Shown: positions 45,721 through 53,767 of the stretch, piece by piece
How positions within the stretch are numbered: position 1 is the first letter of the stretch
How the letters are laid out: the number at the start of each line of letters is the position of its first letter
Assembly (NCBI GenBank): GCA_963668435.2
Contig: CAXXSC010000006.1
Location: 834,538-898,537 of the forward strand
Direction of reading: 5' to 3'
From: G963668435 sp963668435
GTDB taxonomy: Bacteria; Latescibacterota; Latescibacteria; Latescibacterales; Latescibacteraceae
Length of the DNA stretch: 64,000 nucleotides
The notes under the pieces: generated by a model
Seen by the model: the letters and a program-made list of their open reading frames with translations, nothing else
What the model was told of the DNA's origin: nothing
The model's database searches: none
Translations under genes and position numbers: made by a program

Positions 45721-46182
45721 TCATTCGATATTGTCAGGGAAATCCACAGCCAGCCTCAGCATATCTTTCAGCTGAATGCCGTTTTCATAGATTGGCCCGT
45801 CATAGTTGTCCAGGAAGAAATCCCGCTCAACCGCATATACCCTGAAGCCCTCTTTCTGGTAAAACGCCAGCTGATAGCCGAAAGTCCCGGTGCCGACCTC
45901 AAGACGGTGCGCGCCCAGGGCAGATGCGCTGGCAACAGCATGCCTGAGCAGTTTCGACCCGATTCCCTGCTGCTGAAACTCCGGCAGGACCGCAATGCTC
46001 ATCAGCTCATAGATGTCAGGGGAGACAGGCTGCAGGACATATGCACCGACCGTTTGCCCCTGATCTGTCGCCACAAAACAGTTCGATCGACATATGTATT
46101 GGTTGATTTTTTCCCGCGAGGGGTCCGCCTCCAGCAGAAGTTCTATTGGCGCATCCGTATAAGGCACTTCTTTTATTATCAC
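45721..46182 (-). CDS. GNAT-family N-acetyltransferase
   Basis: GTG 46182 follows GGAGG seven bases upstream. The 153-residue protein has the GNAT core: TVGAYVLQPVSPDIYELMSIAVLPEFQQQGIGSKLLRHAV, where the Q-Q-G-I-G-S-K loop is the acetyl-CoA pyrophosphate-binding motif, and GYQLAFYQKEGFRVYAVERDFF after it. It is close in layout to the AAC(3)-like and YesJ-type acetyltransferases. The acceptor, an amine on a small molecule or protein, is not known. It stands alone. Confidence 0.92.
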   Translation of the reverse strand: MIIKEVPYTDAPIELLLEADPSREKINQYICRSNCFVATDQGQTVGAYVLQPVSPDIYELMSIAVLPEFQQQGIGSKLLRHAVASASALGAHRLEVGTGTFGYQLAFYQKEGFRVYAVERDFFLDNYDGPIYENGIQLKDMLRLAVDFPDNIE

Positions 46183-46374
46183 TTACAAGCCTCCATTGCT
46201 GGCAGTTCATCCACTCTTCAGTCGCGTGTAAGCAATATAGCGGTAATCAGGGGCATTTCGACAGGAGAAATCGCAGGAGAGGCAGGGGCAGGGGGGATAT
46301 TATCCGGCTCCCGGCTTTCTATCATTTATTTTTCTTTTTATCGGAAGAAGTCCTCGAAGCTTGCTTCGAAAGAA

Positions 46375-46745
46375 ATCCCCCCCTCCAGCTTTCAGCTGGT
46401 TTCCCCCCTGAATGAGGGGGGACGCCTGCGGCGCTTATAGGCGGCCGCATAATTTTCCGTCGCGCAAGCGACTGCCCTCCTGCGAAGGGGGGCTGCCCGA
46501 AGGGCTGAGGGGTTTGATACAACGTAGCTTGCTGCGGGGCAGTTTATTCCTTGAGCTCTCTTTTCTCAGCGTCTTCGCGCCTTTGCGTTGATTGTTTTCC
46601 GCTGATCTTGTCTGCCAGCGTTCAGCCTCGCAGGGCTGAACAGCGGATCAAATACTACATCCACATCAGACCATAAAGCATCCGCCGATGCCAGCGGATC
46701 GATCTGCACTTTCATATCAGAAATAAAAAGGGGCCACCGCCCCTT
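46375..46745 (-). repeat. R3 variant and R1 units downstream of the TPR operon
   Basis: An R3-type unit with CCAGCT-TTC-AGCTGG (46384-46398) between C-rich and G-rich runs is a stem variant not seen elsewhere in the window. A TTCAGC/GCTGAA hairpin (about 46620-46643), GCATC stems and GGGGC/GGCCCC near 46730-46745 follow, in the orientation of the minus-strand gene that ends at 46811. Confidence 0.82.
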
Positions 46746-46810
46746 TCCGCAAAAATATCAATCAGTCTTTTCTGTCTTTTATTTTTTCTTTTAATTGCCG
46801 GCCTCCGCGA

Positions 46811-48592
46811 TCACTTCCCCTGCGCCAGTTTTTTCAGGCAGTCGTCGCATAGGCTTTCGCTGAACTCGGCCTGGGAGTGATCGCTGATGTAATCCTCCAC
46901 GTTCTGCCAGAAACCATCGTCCGTGCGGATTTTCTTGCAGCTGGCGCAGATGGGGAGGAAGCCCGAAAGCGTATTGATCTTGTCCAGCGCCACAACCAGT
47001 TCGCTGTTCTTGGCCTCGATCTGGTCGCGCTGAATCGTGAGCGTGCGGTTGGTCATTTCGAGGGCATGGCGCTTTTTCTTAATCTGGCGGCGGATGGTCA
47101 CCATGATTATCCCGAACGCGGCAATCATCACCAGCAAAAGGCTGCTCAGGATGAGGATACGGCGTTCGCTTGCGAGGATACGTTCCCGGCTGTTCTGCTG
47201 ACGGCGGAGGAGGCTGTTCTGCTGTTCGATGACATCGCTTTCAAACTCGATTCTCAGGCGGTCGATATTCATGGCGGTCTTGTCGCTGAAAAGGCTGTCC
47301 TTGATGGCGCTGACCTGACGGTTGAGGAGGAACGCCTCACGGGTTTTGCCGTTCTGTTCAGCCATCTTCATCAGCGTGGCCAGTGTTTCGCGCTCGAGTT
47401 CGAGGCTGCCGGTCTCGCGGCTGAGACGGAGGCTTTCTTCCAGGTCACGGCGGGCGCGGCGGTAATCTTTCCGCGCGGCATGGACCTGGCTCCGGTTTCT
47501 GAGCGCTGTGGACATGCCCATGAGGTTGTTGACACTGGAGGCGAGTTCATAGGCCTCCCCTGCTGCCTTCATGGCGCTGTCATAATCGCTCAACGCTATC
47601 TGGGTCTGGGCTATTGCATTGAGGCTCTGGGCCACCGCGATGGCGGTAAACACGGCGCGGCGGTGTTTTTCGGAGCGGGTGAAATACTCCAGCGCTTCTT
47701 TGTGTTTTCCGAGTTGGGATTGGACCTCGCCGATATTGTAAAGGCTGTAGCCGATGACCTCATCGTCTTTGATCTCCGTGGCGACATCGAGGCCCATGTC
47801 GAAATACCGGAGCGCGTCCTTTTTATTGCCGAGATCTAAATAGGTCTTGCCGATGTTGTTGAGAACAAAGGCGACACCGGGCCGGTCGTCGAGCTCATGC
47901 CGGAGATTCAGCGATTCAAGGTACATGGGCAGCGCCTTGTTATAATCGCCGAGCTGGTAATGAGTCGCGCCCAGATTGTTGAGCAGGCGCGCGGTCATGC
48001 GCTTATCGTCGACTGCCATGAAAAAGTCCCGCGCCATGTCGAAATGGACCAGCGCGCTGTCATAGTACGACATCCGGAAATGGAAAAGCCCTTCCATGTT
48101 GTACGCGAAAGCGAGACCGGCAGTGTCCGCCAGCGCAGTGTAAACCCGCTCGCTGTTATGGAATGCCCCGGTCGCGGCGTCGCTTTCACCGCAGTGGTAA
48201 AGCGCGATGCCGTAACGGGCCCAGAGAGTGCCGGCGATAGGATGGGACTCGTCACCATCCAGCTCGTCAAGCCCCGCCTTGAAACGGTCCCGTGCGCTCT
48301 CGTAATCGTAATTGTCATAAAACAACTGCCCGATATCGCAGTATGCCACCGCCAGTCCCTCACGGTAGCCGAGTGACTGAGCCAGCGACAGCGCCTGGTA
48401 CATGACAATACGCGCTTTTTCGTCGTCGGAGGCCAGCAGCCGTGCGCTGAGTGCGTTCAGGGAATCGACACGCGCCTTGCCCTCGACACTCGGAAACTGC
48501 TCGATGCCGCCCGCGTCGGTCACCGGGTCCTCAGCCAAAGCTGTGTGAGGACAAAACGCCAGGAGTATATATATAAGGATATAGGCCCTCAC
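46811..48592 (-). CDS. TPR sensor-like membrane protein with C-terminal four-cysteine module (second of pair)
   Basis: The 593-residue protein has a signal peptide (ending TALAEDP) and about nine TPRs (residues 60-400, with LLNNLGATHYQLGDYNKALPMYLESL and VLNNIGKTYLDLGNKKDALRYFDMGL). A basic helix, one membrane segment (about 478-498), a coiled coil (about 505-540) and the module LPICASCKKIR ... W ... H-S ... C-D-D-C follow. The TPR-TM-coil plan is that of TPR histidine kinases, but the kinase is replaced by the cysteine module. GTG start at 48592 overlaps the previous gene's stop by one base (TAGTG), so the pair is translationally coupled. Its module has FSES where the others have F-T/S-H. 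Confidence 0.85.
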   Translation of the reverse strand: MRAYILIYILLAFCPHTALAEDPVTDAGGIEQFPSVEGKARVDSLNALSARLLASDDEKARIVMYQALSLAQSLGYREGLAVAYCDIGQLFYDNYDYESARDRFKAGLDELDGDESHPIAGTLWARYGIALYHCGESDAATGAFHNSERVYTALADTAGLAFAYNMEGLFHFRMSYYDSALVHFDMARDFFMAVDDKRMTARLLNNLGATHYQLGDYNKALPMYLESLNLRHELDDRPGVAFVLNNIGKTYLDLGNKKDALRYFDMGLDVATEIKDDEVIGYSLYNIGEVQSQLGKHKEALEYFTRSEKHRRAVFTAIAVAQSLNAIAQTQIALSDYDSAMKAAGEAYELASSVNNLMGMSTALRNRSQVHAARKDYRRARRDLEESLRLSRETGSLELERETLATLMKMAEQNGKTREAFLLNRQVSAIKDSLFSDKTAMNIDRLRIEFESDVIEQQNSLLRRQQNSRERILASERRILILSSLLLVMIAAFGIIMVTIRRQIKKKRHALEMTNRTLTIQRDQIEAKNSELVVALDKINTLSGFLPICASCKKIRTDDGFWQNVEDYISDHSQAEFSESLCDDCLKKLAQGK

Positions 48593-50412
48593 TATTCATC
48601 CCCCCGTTTTTGTGCTTCGGTGAGCTTCAGCTCGGGATAAAGCTTGTCGATGCAGTCCGGGCAGATACCGTGGCTGAAAACGGCCTCGGAGTGACGTGTC
48701 ACATAGCCCTCGACCTCCTCCCAGTAGCCATCGTCCGAGCGGATTTTCTTGCAGCTCGAACAGATAGGCAGAAGGCCGGAGAGCGTGTCGATATGGTCGA
48801 TAGCCTCCTGGAGGTCTTTGTTTTTTTTGTCGATCTCGTTGTGCTGTTCGCTGATCATGCGGTTGCTTTCGTCGAGATCCTTGTTCGCCGTGCGCATCCG
48901 GTGGTTAAGGAAAAACATTATGCCGAGGAACGTCACCGCGATAGCCAGCGCGGCCATGTTGAGGAAGAAAACTATGCGGTTCTTTGCGAATATTTTCTCC
49001 TGGTTGGCCTGGAGTCTGCGGAGTGCCACGTTGTCACGTTCGATGCGTTCGCTTTCGTACTCGATTTTCAGGCGGTCGAGGTTCTTGGCGGTTTCGTCGC
49101 TGTGAAGGCTGTCCTTGAGTGCGGCGTAATTTTTGAAATAGCTGAGCGCCTTCTTGTAATCACCGCTTCCCTCCGCGATTTCCCAGCCGCGCTTGTAGGT
49201 GTCGCTCATGAGCTGGCGGTTTTTCGTTTCCCCCGCGATCGACACGCTGATATCGATATTCTCGTATGCCTCGCGGTAACGTCCCTTTGCGGCAAGAGCA
49301 ACCGCTAAACTGCGTTTCAGCATCGCGATTCCCTCGCGGAACGAAAGGGATTCCGATATCTCGAGCCCCTCCTCGATCAGGGGCATCGCCTCATCGATCC
49401 TTCCCAGCCGCGCAAGGGTATAGCCGATGTTGTTGAGGCTCTGGACTATGGAGGTGCGCTCCATGGTCATTCGCTGGAACGCGAGCGCCTGTTTGAAATG
49501 CTCCAGCGCTGTTTCGAGATCATCCTTGTCGAAGGCGAGAAGGCCCATGTTGGAGTGGGAATAGCCGATCAGCCCGGCATCGTCCAGTACATACGCAATC
49601 TCGATCGCCTCCCTGTAGTTGGAGGCCGCCTCCTCGTACTTGTCCATAGCACCATAGAGAAGGCCGATGTTGTTGAGGACACGGGATACACCAACCATAT
49701 CGCCGATACTGCGGCGAATTTCCAGCGCCTTGCGGTACTGCTCCAGCGCCTGCACGTACATGCCCAGCCGGTAAAATGACGCGCCCATGCTGTTTATCAT
49801 CGCTCCCTCGCGCTGACGGTTGCCGAGGGCGTGATGGTAATCCCGGGCGATCCTGTAATACACCAGCGCGCTGTCATAGTGGCTCGATCTTATAAAGGTA
49901 ATGCCGAGCGCACGTGCCGACACGGCCGATCCCGCCGAATCATCGGTCGCCTGCGCGTAACTGAATGCCCTGTGAAATGCCTCTATCCCCTCCGGTATCG
50001 TTCCCGCTCCGGCCAGCGCATGACCGTAGCCGAGCAGGTATTTTTCCGGGGTCCCGACAGCAGGGACTGTGTCGATCAGCCTGAAAGCCTGCTCATAAAG
50101 TTCGACCGACCTGTCGAATTCGCGCTTCCGGTAGCTGAGTTCGGCAAGTGCGACAAGTGCCTGAAGCATCTCATGCGCGTTCTCTTTGTCTTTTGCGACA
50201 TCATAGGCCATCCGGAACAGGTGTTCGGCCATGACATTGTCACCGTTGGCAAGCTCCCGCCCTTTCTTGAGCAGAGAATCCGCCGACACGTGCATGTAGT
50301 TTCCCGCGAGGAGGCTGTTGTTTCCGTCTGTATCGCAAAATGCCGCTGACGCGGCTGTTGTGGCTAGGAAGAGGAGGGTGAGGAAGAATGATCGTACAGA
50401 TATTCTGTTCAT
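48592..50412 (-). CDS. TPR sensor-like membrane protein with C-terminal four-cysteine module (first of pair)
   Basis: The 606-residue paralogue of the next gene has a signal peptide (ending ASAAF), about nine TPRs (residues 70-400; NNIGLLYGAMDKYEEAASNYREAIEIA is typical), a membrane segment (about 485-507), a coiled coil and the module LPICSSCKKIRSDDGYWEEVEGY ... HGICPDC. The extracytoplasmic TPRs probably bind a partner protein and the cytoplasmic module passes the signal on; this is inferred from layout. It is the first gene of a two-gene operon with a possible structured leader (50450-50541). Confidence 0.87.
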   Translation of the reverse strand: MNRISVRSFFLTLLFLATTAASAAFCDTDGNNSLLAGNYMHVSADSLLKKGRELANGDNVMAEHLFRMAYDVAKDKENAHEMLQALVALAELSYRKREFDRSVELYEQAFRLIDTVPAVGTPEKYLLGYGHALAGAGTIPEGIEAFHRAFSYAQATDDSAGSAVSARALGITFIRSSHYDSALVYYRIARDYHHALGNRQREGAMINSMGASFYRLGMYVQALEQYRKALEIRRSIGDMVGVSRVLNNIGLLYGAMDKYEEAASNYREAIEIAYVLDDAGLIGYSHSNMGLLAFDKDDLETALEHFKQALAFQRMTMERTSIVQSLNNIGYTLARLGRIDEAMPLIEEGLEISESLSFREGIAMLKRSLAVALAAKGRYREAYENIDISVSIAGETKNRQLMSDTYKRGWEIAEGSGDYKKALSYFKNYAALKDSLHSDETAKNLDRLKIEYESERIERDNVALRRLQANQEKIFAKNRIVFFLNMAALAIAVTFLGIMFFLNHRMRTANKDLDESNRMISEQHNEIDKKNKDLQEAIDHIDTLSGLLPICSSCKKIRSDDGYWEEVEGYVTRHSEAVFSHGICPDCIDKLYPELKLTEAQKRGDE

Positions 50413-50449
50413 AATGTACCCCGGCTTGAGTGCCTTGCTGCAATACAGA

Positions 50450-50541
50450 AACGCCCAGGGGGTAGAGTTGTTTCCGGTGCTGACAGCCCCGAAACCTCGG
50501 AACTGGGCCAGCCTGACTGCCGGGCCGGAATAATAGGCGTT
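50450..50541 (-). ncRNA. possible structured 5' leader of the TPR operon
   Basis: On the minus strand two nested helices are visible upstream of the start at 50412: AACGCC/GGCGTT (50536-50541 with 50450-50455) and TTCCGG/CCGGAA (50525-50530 with 50472-50477). Inside lies a CCGA/TCGG hairpin. The last bases, CCCCCUGGGCG, resemble the 3' end of the ZTP riboswitch, but the rest of that motif is missing. The segment is GC-rich in an AT-rich gap, so it may be a regulatory RNA. This is tentative. The remainder of the gap to 51180 is AT-rich with no gene. Confidence 0.3.
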
Positions 50542-51180
50542 ACCAATAAATATAGGGATGAATGATGGTTTTGAAAAGAAAAACTATTCTCAAAACACGC
50601 AGACACCCGCCTGTCCCGCCGTTAAAGACCATCCGAAATGGTCGATTTAAACAACTGCCGTTATCTAATAATAAGATGTTTCCATGTGCATAGAAAGAAT
50701 TATTATCGCACAGACGGCTCTCGGCAAAAGGGCGAAAGGGGAGAGATATCAGTGACTCCCTGTAGAATAAGAATAAAATGCCCGCCACCGTATCTACCGT
50801 TTTGCGGCTATGTGCACATACAATTTGACTATCTGTGTCATCCGGTCGAAAAAGTTAATACTTTACAGAATTGCAATTTTCGTATATATACAGTATATAC
50901 AGGATGTACGGGCCGTATCGATATTAGCCCCCCGACAGTCATTGCGCATTTTAAATATAGCAAATAAGCAATAAGTATAATAATATATGAACGAATGACA
51001 ACTTGTCGCATGGCTGTCGACATGCTGTCTATTATCAGTATACCACTAGGATATACCCCAAATGCCAGGCTCTTGTATGCAATGAAGTTATAAAAACTGA
51101 ATATATTGGCACATATATTGCAATATGCAGATTGTGATCATGAACAGGCTACTATCAATTCCACTTTGTAAGGAGGCAGC

Positions 51181-53151
51181 ATGAACTGGCAGGCTCTCAG
51201 TATCGGGAAGAAAATTGCGTTCGGTTTCGCGGCAGTGCTGTTCACATTGTCCGTGGTCGCGATCTGGTCCATTATCGGTATCGGTGGTATTGTCGGTAAC
51301 GCGGGCGAGGTCATTCAGGGCAACAAACTGCGCGGTGAAATGGTTCAGCGCGAGGTTGACCATCTCAACTGGGCAAACCAGGTGAACGCACTGCTCAACG
51401 ACGAACATGTGCATGATCTCACCGTTCAGACCGACCCGCACAAGTGCGCGTTTGGAAAATGGTACTATAGTGACGCGCGCAAAGAGGCCGAAGAGTTCGT
51501 ACCCGAACTGAAAGCCCTCCTGGCGCAGATAGAGGAGCCCCATAACCACCTTCACGAATCCGCAGTCGATATTGCCTCGCATTATCAGGACGCCGATATG
51601 GTTCTCGGCAATTTCCTCCGTCAGGCCAAGGCCGACCATCTCAGCTGGGCCCACAAGGTCAAGGACGCTTTTGTCGACAACTCCATTAAAAAGATCGATG
51701 TCCAGTTCGATCCGACAAAATGCGCGTTCGGGACATGGTATTATTCCGACGAGGTCAGGGCGCTCCGTCAGGCAGAGCCCGAGTTCGACCGTATCATGGC
51801 GGAAATCGAGGAGCCCCACAACAAACTTCACAGAAGCGCCGAAGAGATCGACCGCCTTATCCGCGCCGGCAACCGTTCCGCAGCTGCCACCTATTATATG
51901 AAGACGATCAAGGTCTATGCCTACGAGGTGCTCGACCATATCGACCAGATCCTTGTCTGGCACGACAACAAGGTCAAGGGCATGGACGAGGCCCGTAATA
52001 TCTATGCCCAGTCCACACAGCCGAGCCTGAAGGCGGTCCAGGATATCCTCGGCGAGATCAACAGTGTTGTCGAGAAAAATGTCATGACCGACGAGGAAAT
52101 GCTCAAGGCCGCCACCAGGACACGTCTCGCAGTCACGGCGCTCTCGGTTATCGCCATTGTCACCGGCGTGTTTCTTGCATATGTCATTTCACGCGGGATA
52201 ATCACGGCGCTCACCAGAATCATCGGCGGCTTGGATGAGGGCGCGAACCAGGTGGCGGCGGCCTCGCACCAGGTCTCCGGCACCAGCCAGCAGCTTGCCG
52301 AGGGATCGAGCGAGCAGGCCTCCAGCCTCGAGGAGATATCCTCCTCACTCGAGGAAATGACCGCAATGACCAGGCAGAACGCCCAGAACGCCAACCAGGC
52401 GACCACCGAAGCCGAGACCACCAAGAATTCGGCCGACAAGGGCGGCGAGGCAATGGAACGCATGAGCTCCGCCATCGACCGTATCAAAAATTCCTCCGAC
52501 CAGACCGCGAAAATTGTCAAGACCATCGACGAGATAGCGTTCCAGACCAACCTTCTCGCGCTCAACGCCGCGGTTGAGGCGGCACGGGCAGGGGAGGCGG
52601 GCGCCGGATTCGCGGTTGTCGCCGAGGAGGTCCGGAATCTTGCCATGAGAAGCGCCGAGGCGGCGAAAGAGACCGCGAGCCTGATCGAAGAGTCGCAGAC
52701 GAACGCCAACGACGGTGTTTCTGTGTCAAACGAGGTCGGTGCGGTGTTCGAGGAGATTTCACAGGCAGCGGCACGTGTCGCCAGTCTCACCAGCGAGGTG
52801 TCCAATGCCACCGACGAGCAGACACAGGGCATCGACCAGATCAATTCTGCGATCTCCCAGATGGATCAGGTGACCCAGAACAGCGCCGCAAACGCCGAGG
52901 AATCCGCCTCCGCGAGCGAGGAACTTTCCTCCCAGGCCAGCGAACTCAAGGAGATGGTCAACGAGCTCACCTGCCTTATCAACGGCGACAGGTGTAATCT
53001 GGTCGGAGCGAACAGCCCCCGTATCGCGCCGCCCGCCACCCCGAGGCCGAAACTCGCCGCGCCAAGGCCCTCTGTGCCCACGAAAAAAGCCGGTACGACA
53101 CTCAGTCCCGATGATGTCATCCCCCTTGACGATGACTTCGAGAATTTCTAA
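51181..53151 (+). CDS. methyl-accepting chemotaxis protein with two tandem CZB-type domains
   Basis: The 656-residue chemoreceptor has TM1 (about 12-35), then two copies of a chemoreceptor zinc-binding-type domain: His61, Cys89 in KCAFGKWYYSD and His121/125 in PHNHLH; His153, Cys181 in KCAFGTWYYSD and His213/217 in PHNKLH. TM2 lies at about 318-340. There is no clear HAMP domain; TM2 runs into EGANQVAAASHQVSG and the signalling domain, whose tip is EIAFQTNLLALNAAVEAARAGEAGAGFAVVAEEVRNLA. CZB domains bind zinc and sense its availability or oxidants. AAGGAGG precedes the ATG and a strong terminator follows. No che genes are nearby. Confidence 0.94.
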   Translation: MNWQALSIGKKIAFGFAAVLFTLSVVAIWSIIGIGGIVGNAGEVIQGNKLRGEMVQREVDHLNWANQVNALLNDEHVHDLTVQTDPHKCAFGKWYYSDARKEAEEFVPELKALLAQIEEPHNHLHESAVDIASHYQDADMVLGNFLRQAKADHLSWAHKVKDAFVDNSIKKIDVQFDPTKCAFGTWYYSDEVRALRQAEPEFDRIMAEIEEPHNKLHRSAEEIDRLIRAGNRSAAATYYMKTIKVYAYEVLDHIDQILVWHDNKVKGMDEARNIYAQSTQPSLKAVQDILGEINSVVEKNVMTDEEMLKAATRTRLAVTALSVIAIVTGVFLAYVISRGIITALTRIIGGLDEGANQVAAASHQVSGTSQQLAEGSSEQASSLEEISSSLEEMTAMTRQNAQNANQATTEAETTKNSADKGGEAMERMSSAIDRIKNSSDQTAKIVKTIDEIAFQTNLLALNAAVEAARAGEAGAGFAVVAEEVRNLAMRSAEAAKETASLIEESQTNANDGVSVSNEVGAVFEEISQAAARVASLTSEVSNATDEQTQGIDQINSAISQMDQVTQNSAANAEESASASEELSSQASELKEMVNELTCLINGDRCNLVGANSPRIAPPATPRPKLAAPRPSVPTKKAGTTLSPDDVIPLDDDFENF

Positions 53152-53209
53152 AATTTTTCACTGGCGCTGTGTCCCCCCACATGGCACCGCCCTAACCCCC
53201 GATCCATTG

Positions 53210-53244
53210 ATCCGGCGCTCACTTTCCAGGGCGCCGGATTTTTT
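53210..53244 (+). terminator. intrinsic terminator of the chemoreceptor gene
   Basis: ATCCGGCGC (53210-53218) pairs exactly with GCGCCGGAT (53231-53239), followed by six T. It lies about 60 bases after the stop and is not of the dispersed R1 type. Confidence 0.93.
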
Positions 53245-53309
53245 ATGTGCCAAAGGCATCAGAATGCAGGAGGAAAGACAAATGACAGAAAAGACGGACG
53301 TATATTTTG

Positions 53310-53640
53310 CGGAAAGAACCGAATTTTCGGTTCTCTCCGCAGCTCTCTCCAAAAGGGCCGGCGGGCCCTTTTTGTATCTGATGGATTTGTGCAAGTCCAG
53401 TCGCTGTTCGGCTCTACGAAGCCGAACGCTTGGTGGTGGGATCAGCGGAACTCACCCCCTGGCCCCCTCTCTTTCAAAGAAAGGGGGAAACGCCCGCAAT
53501 CTTTTGATTTACCAACGGCTTATATGCGAGGGGGTGAGTTTTCTTTTTCTCTGTGCCTTCGTGCCTTTGCCCCTCATCTTCTATCTTTTCTCCTGAATTC
53601 TTAATCCTGTCTTTTGAAATGCATCCGCAGATGTCCTGCC
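53310..53640 (+). repeat. palindrome plus R1 unit and short phrases
   Basis: A 32-bp perfect or near-perfect palindrome built on GCGGAAAGAACCGAA (53310-53341) is followed by GGGCC-GGCG-GGCCC with T tail, the GATTTGTGCAAGTC core, TTCGGC-TCTACGAA-GCCGAA (about 53407-53427) and a GTGCCTTCGTGCC phrase. The same palindrome occurs near 40179 and 62164. Confidence 0.8.
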
Positions 53641-53767
53641 GATGCCGGGAAGAAAATGATATTGCCATTCCTTCTTTGTTGCAGTCTTGACTCTTTTTAT
53701 TATATTGTTATCAGGGAGGTTGTGGTCGGAGGCACTTTTTTGTTCATGTGATGCCCGGAGATCGTTG

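Noticed and set aside
50450..50541. ZTP riboswitch call
   Set aside because: Only the 3' CCUGGGC part is similar; the conserved 5' half of the motif is missing and the downstream genes are not in folate or purine metabolism.
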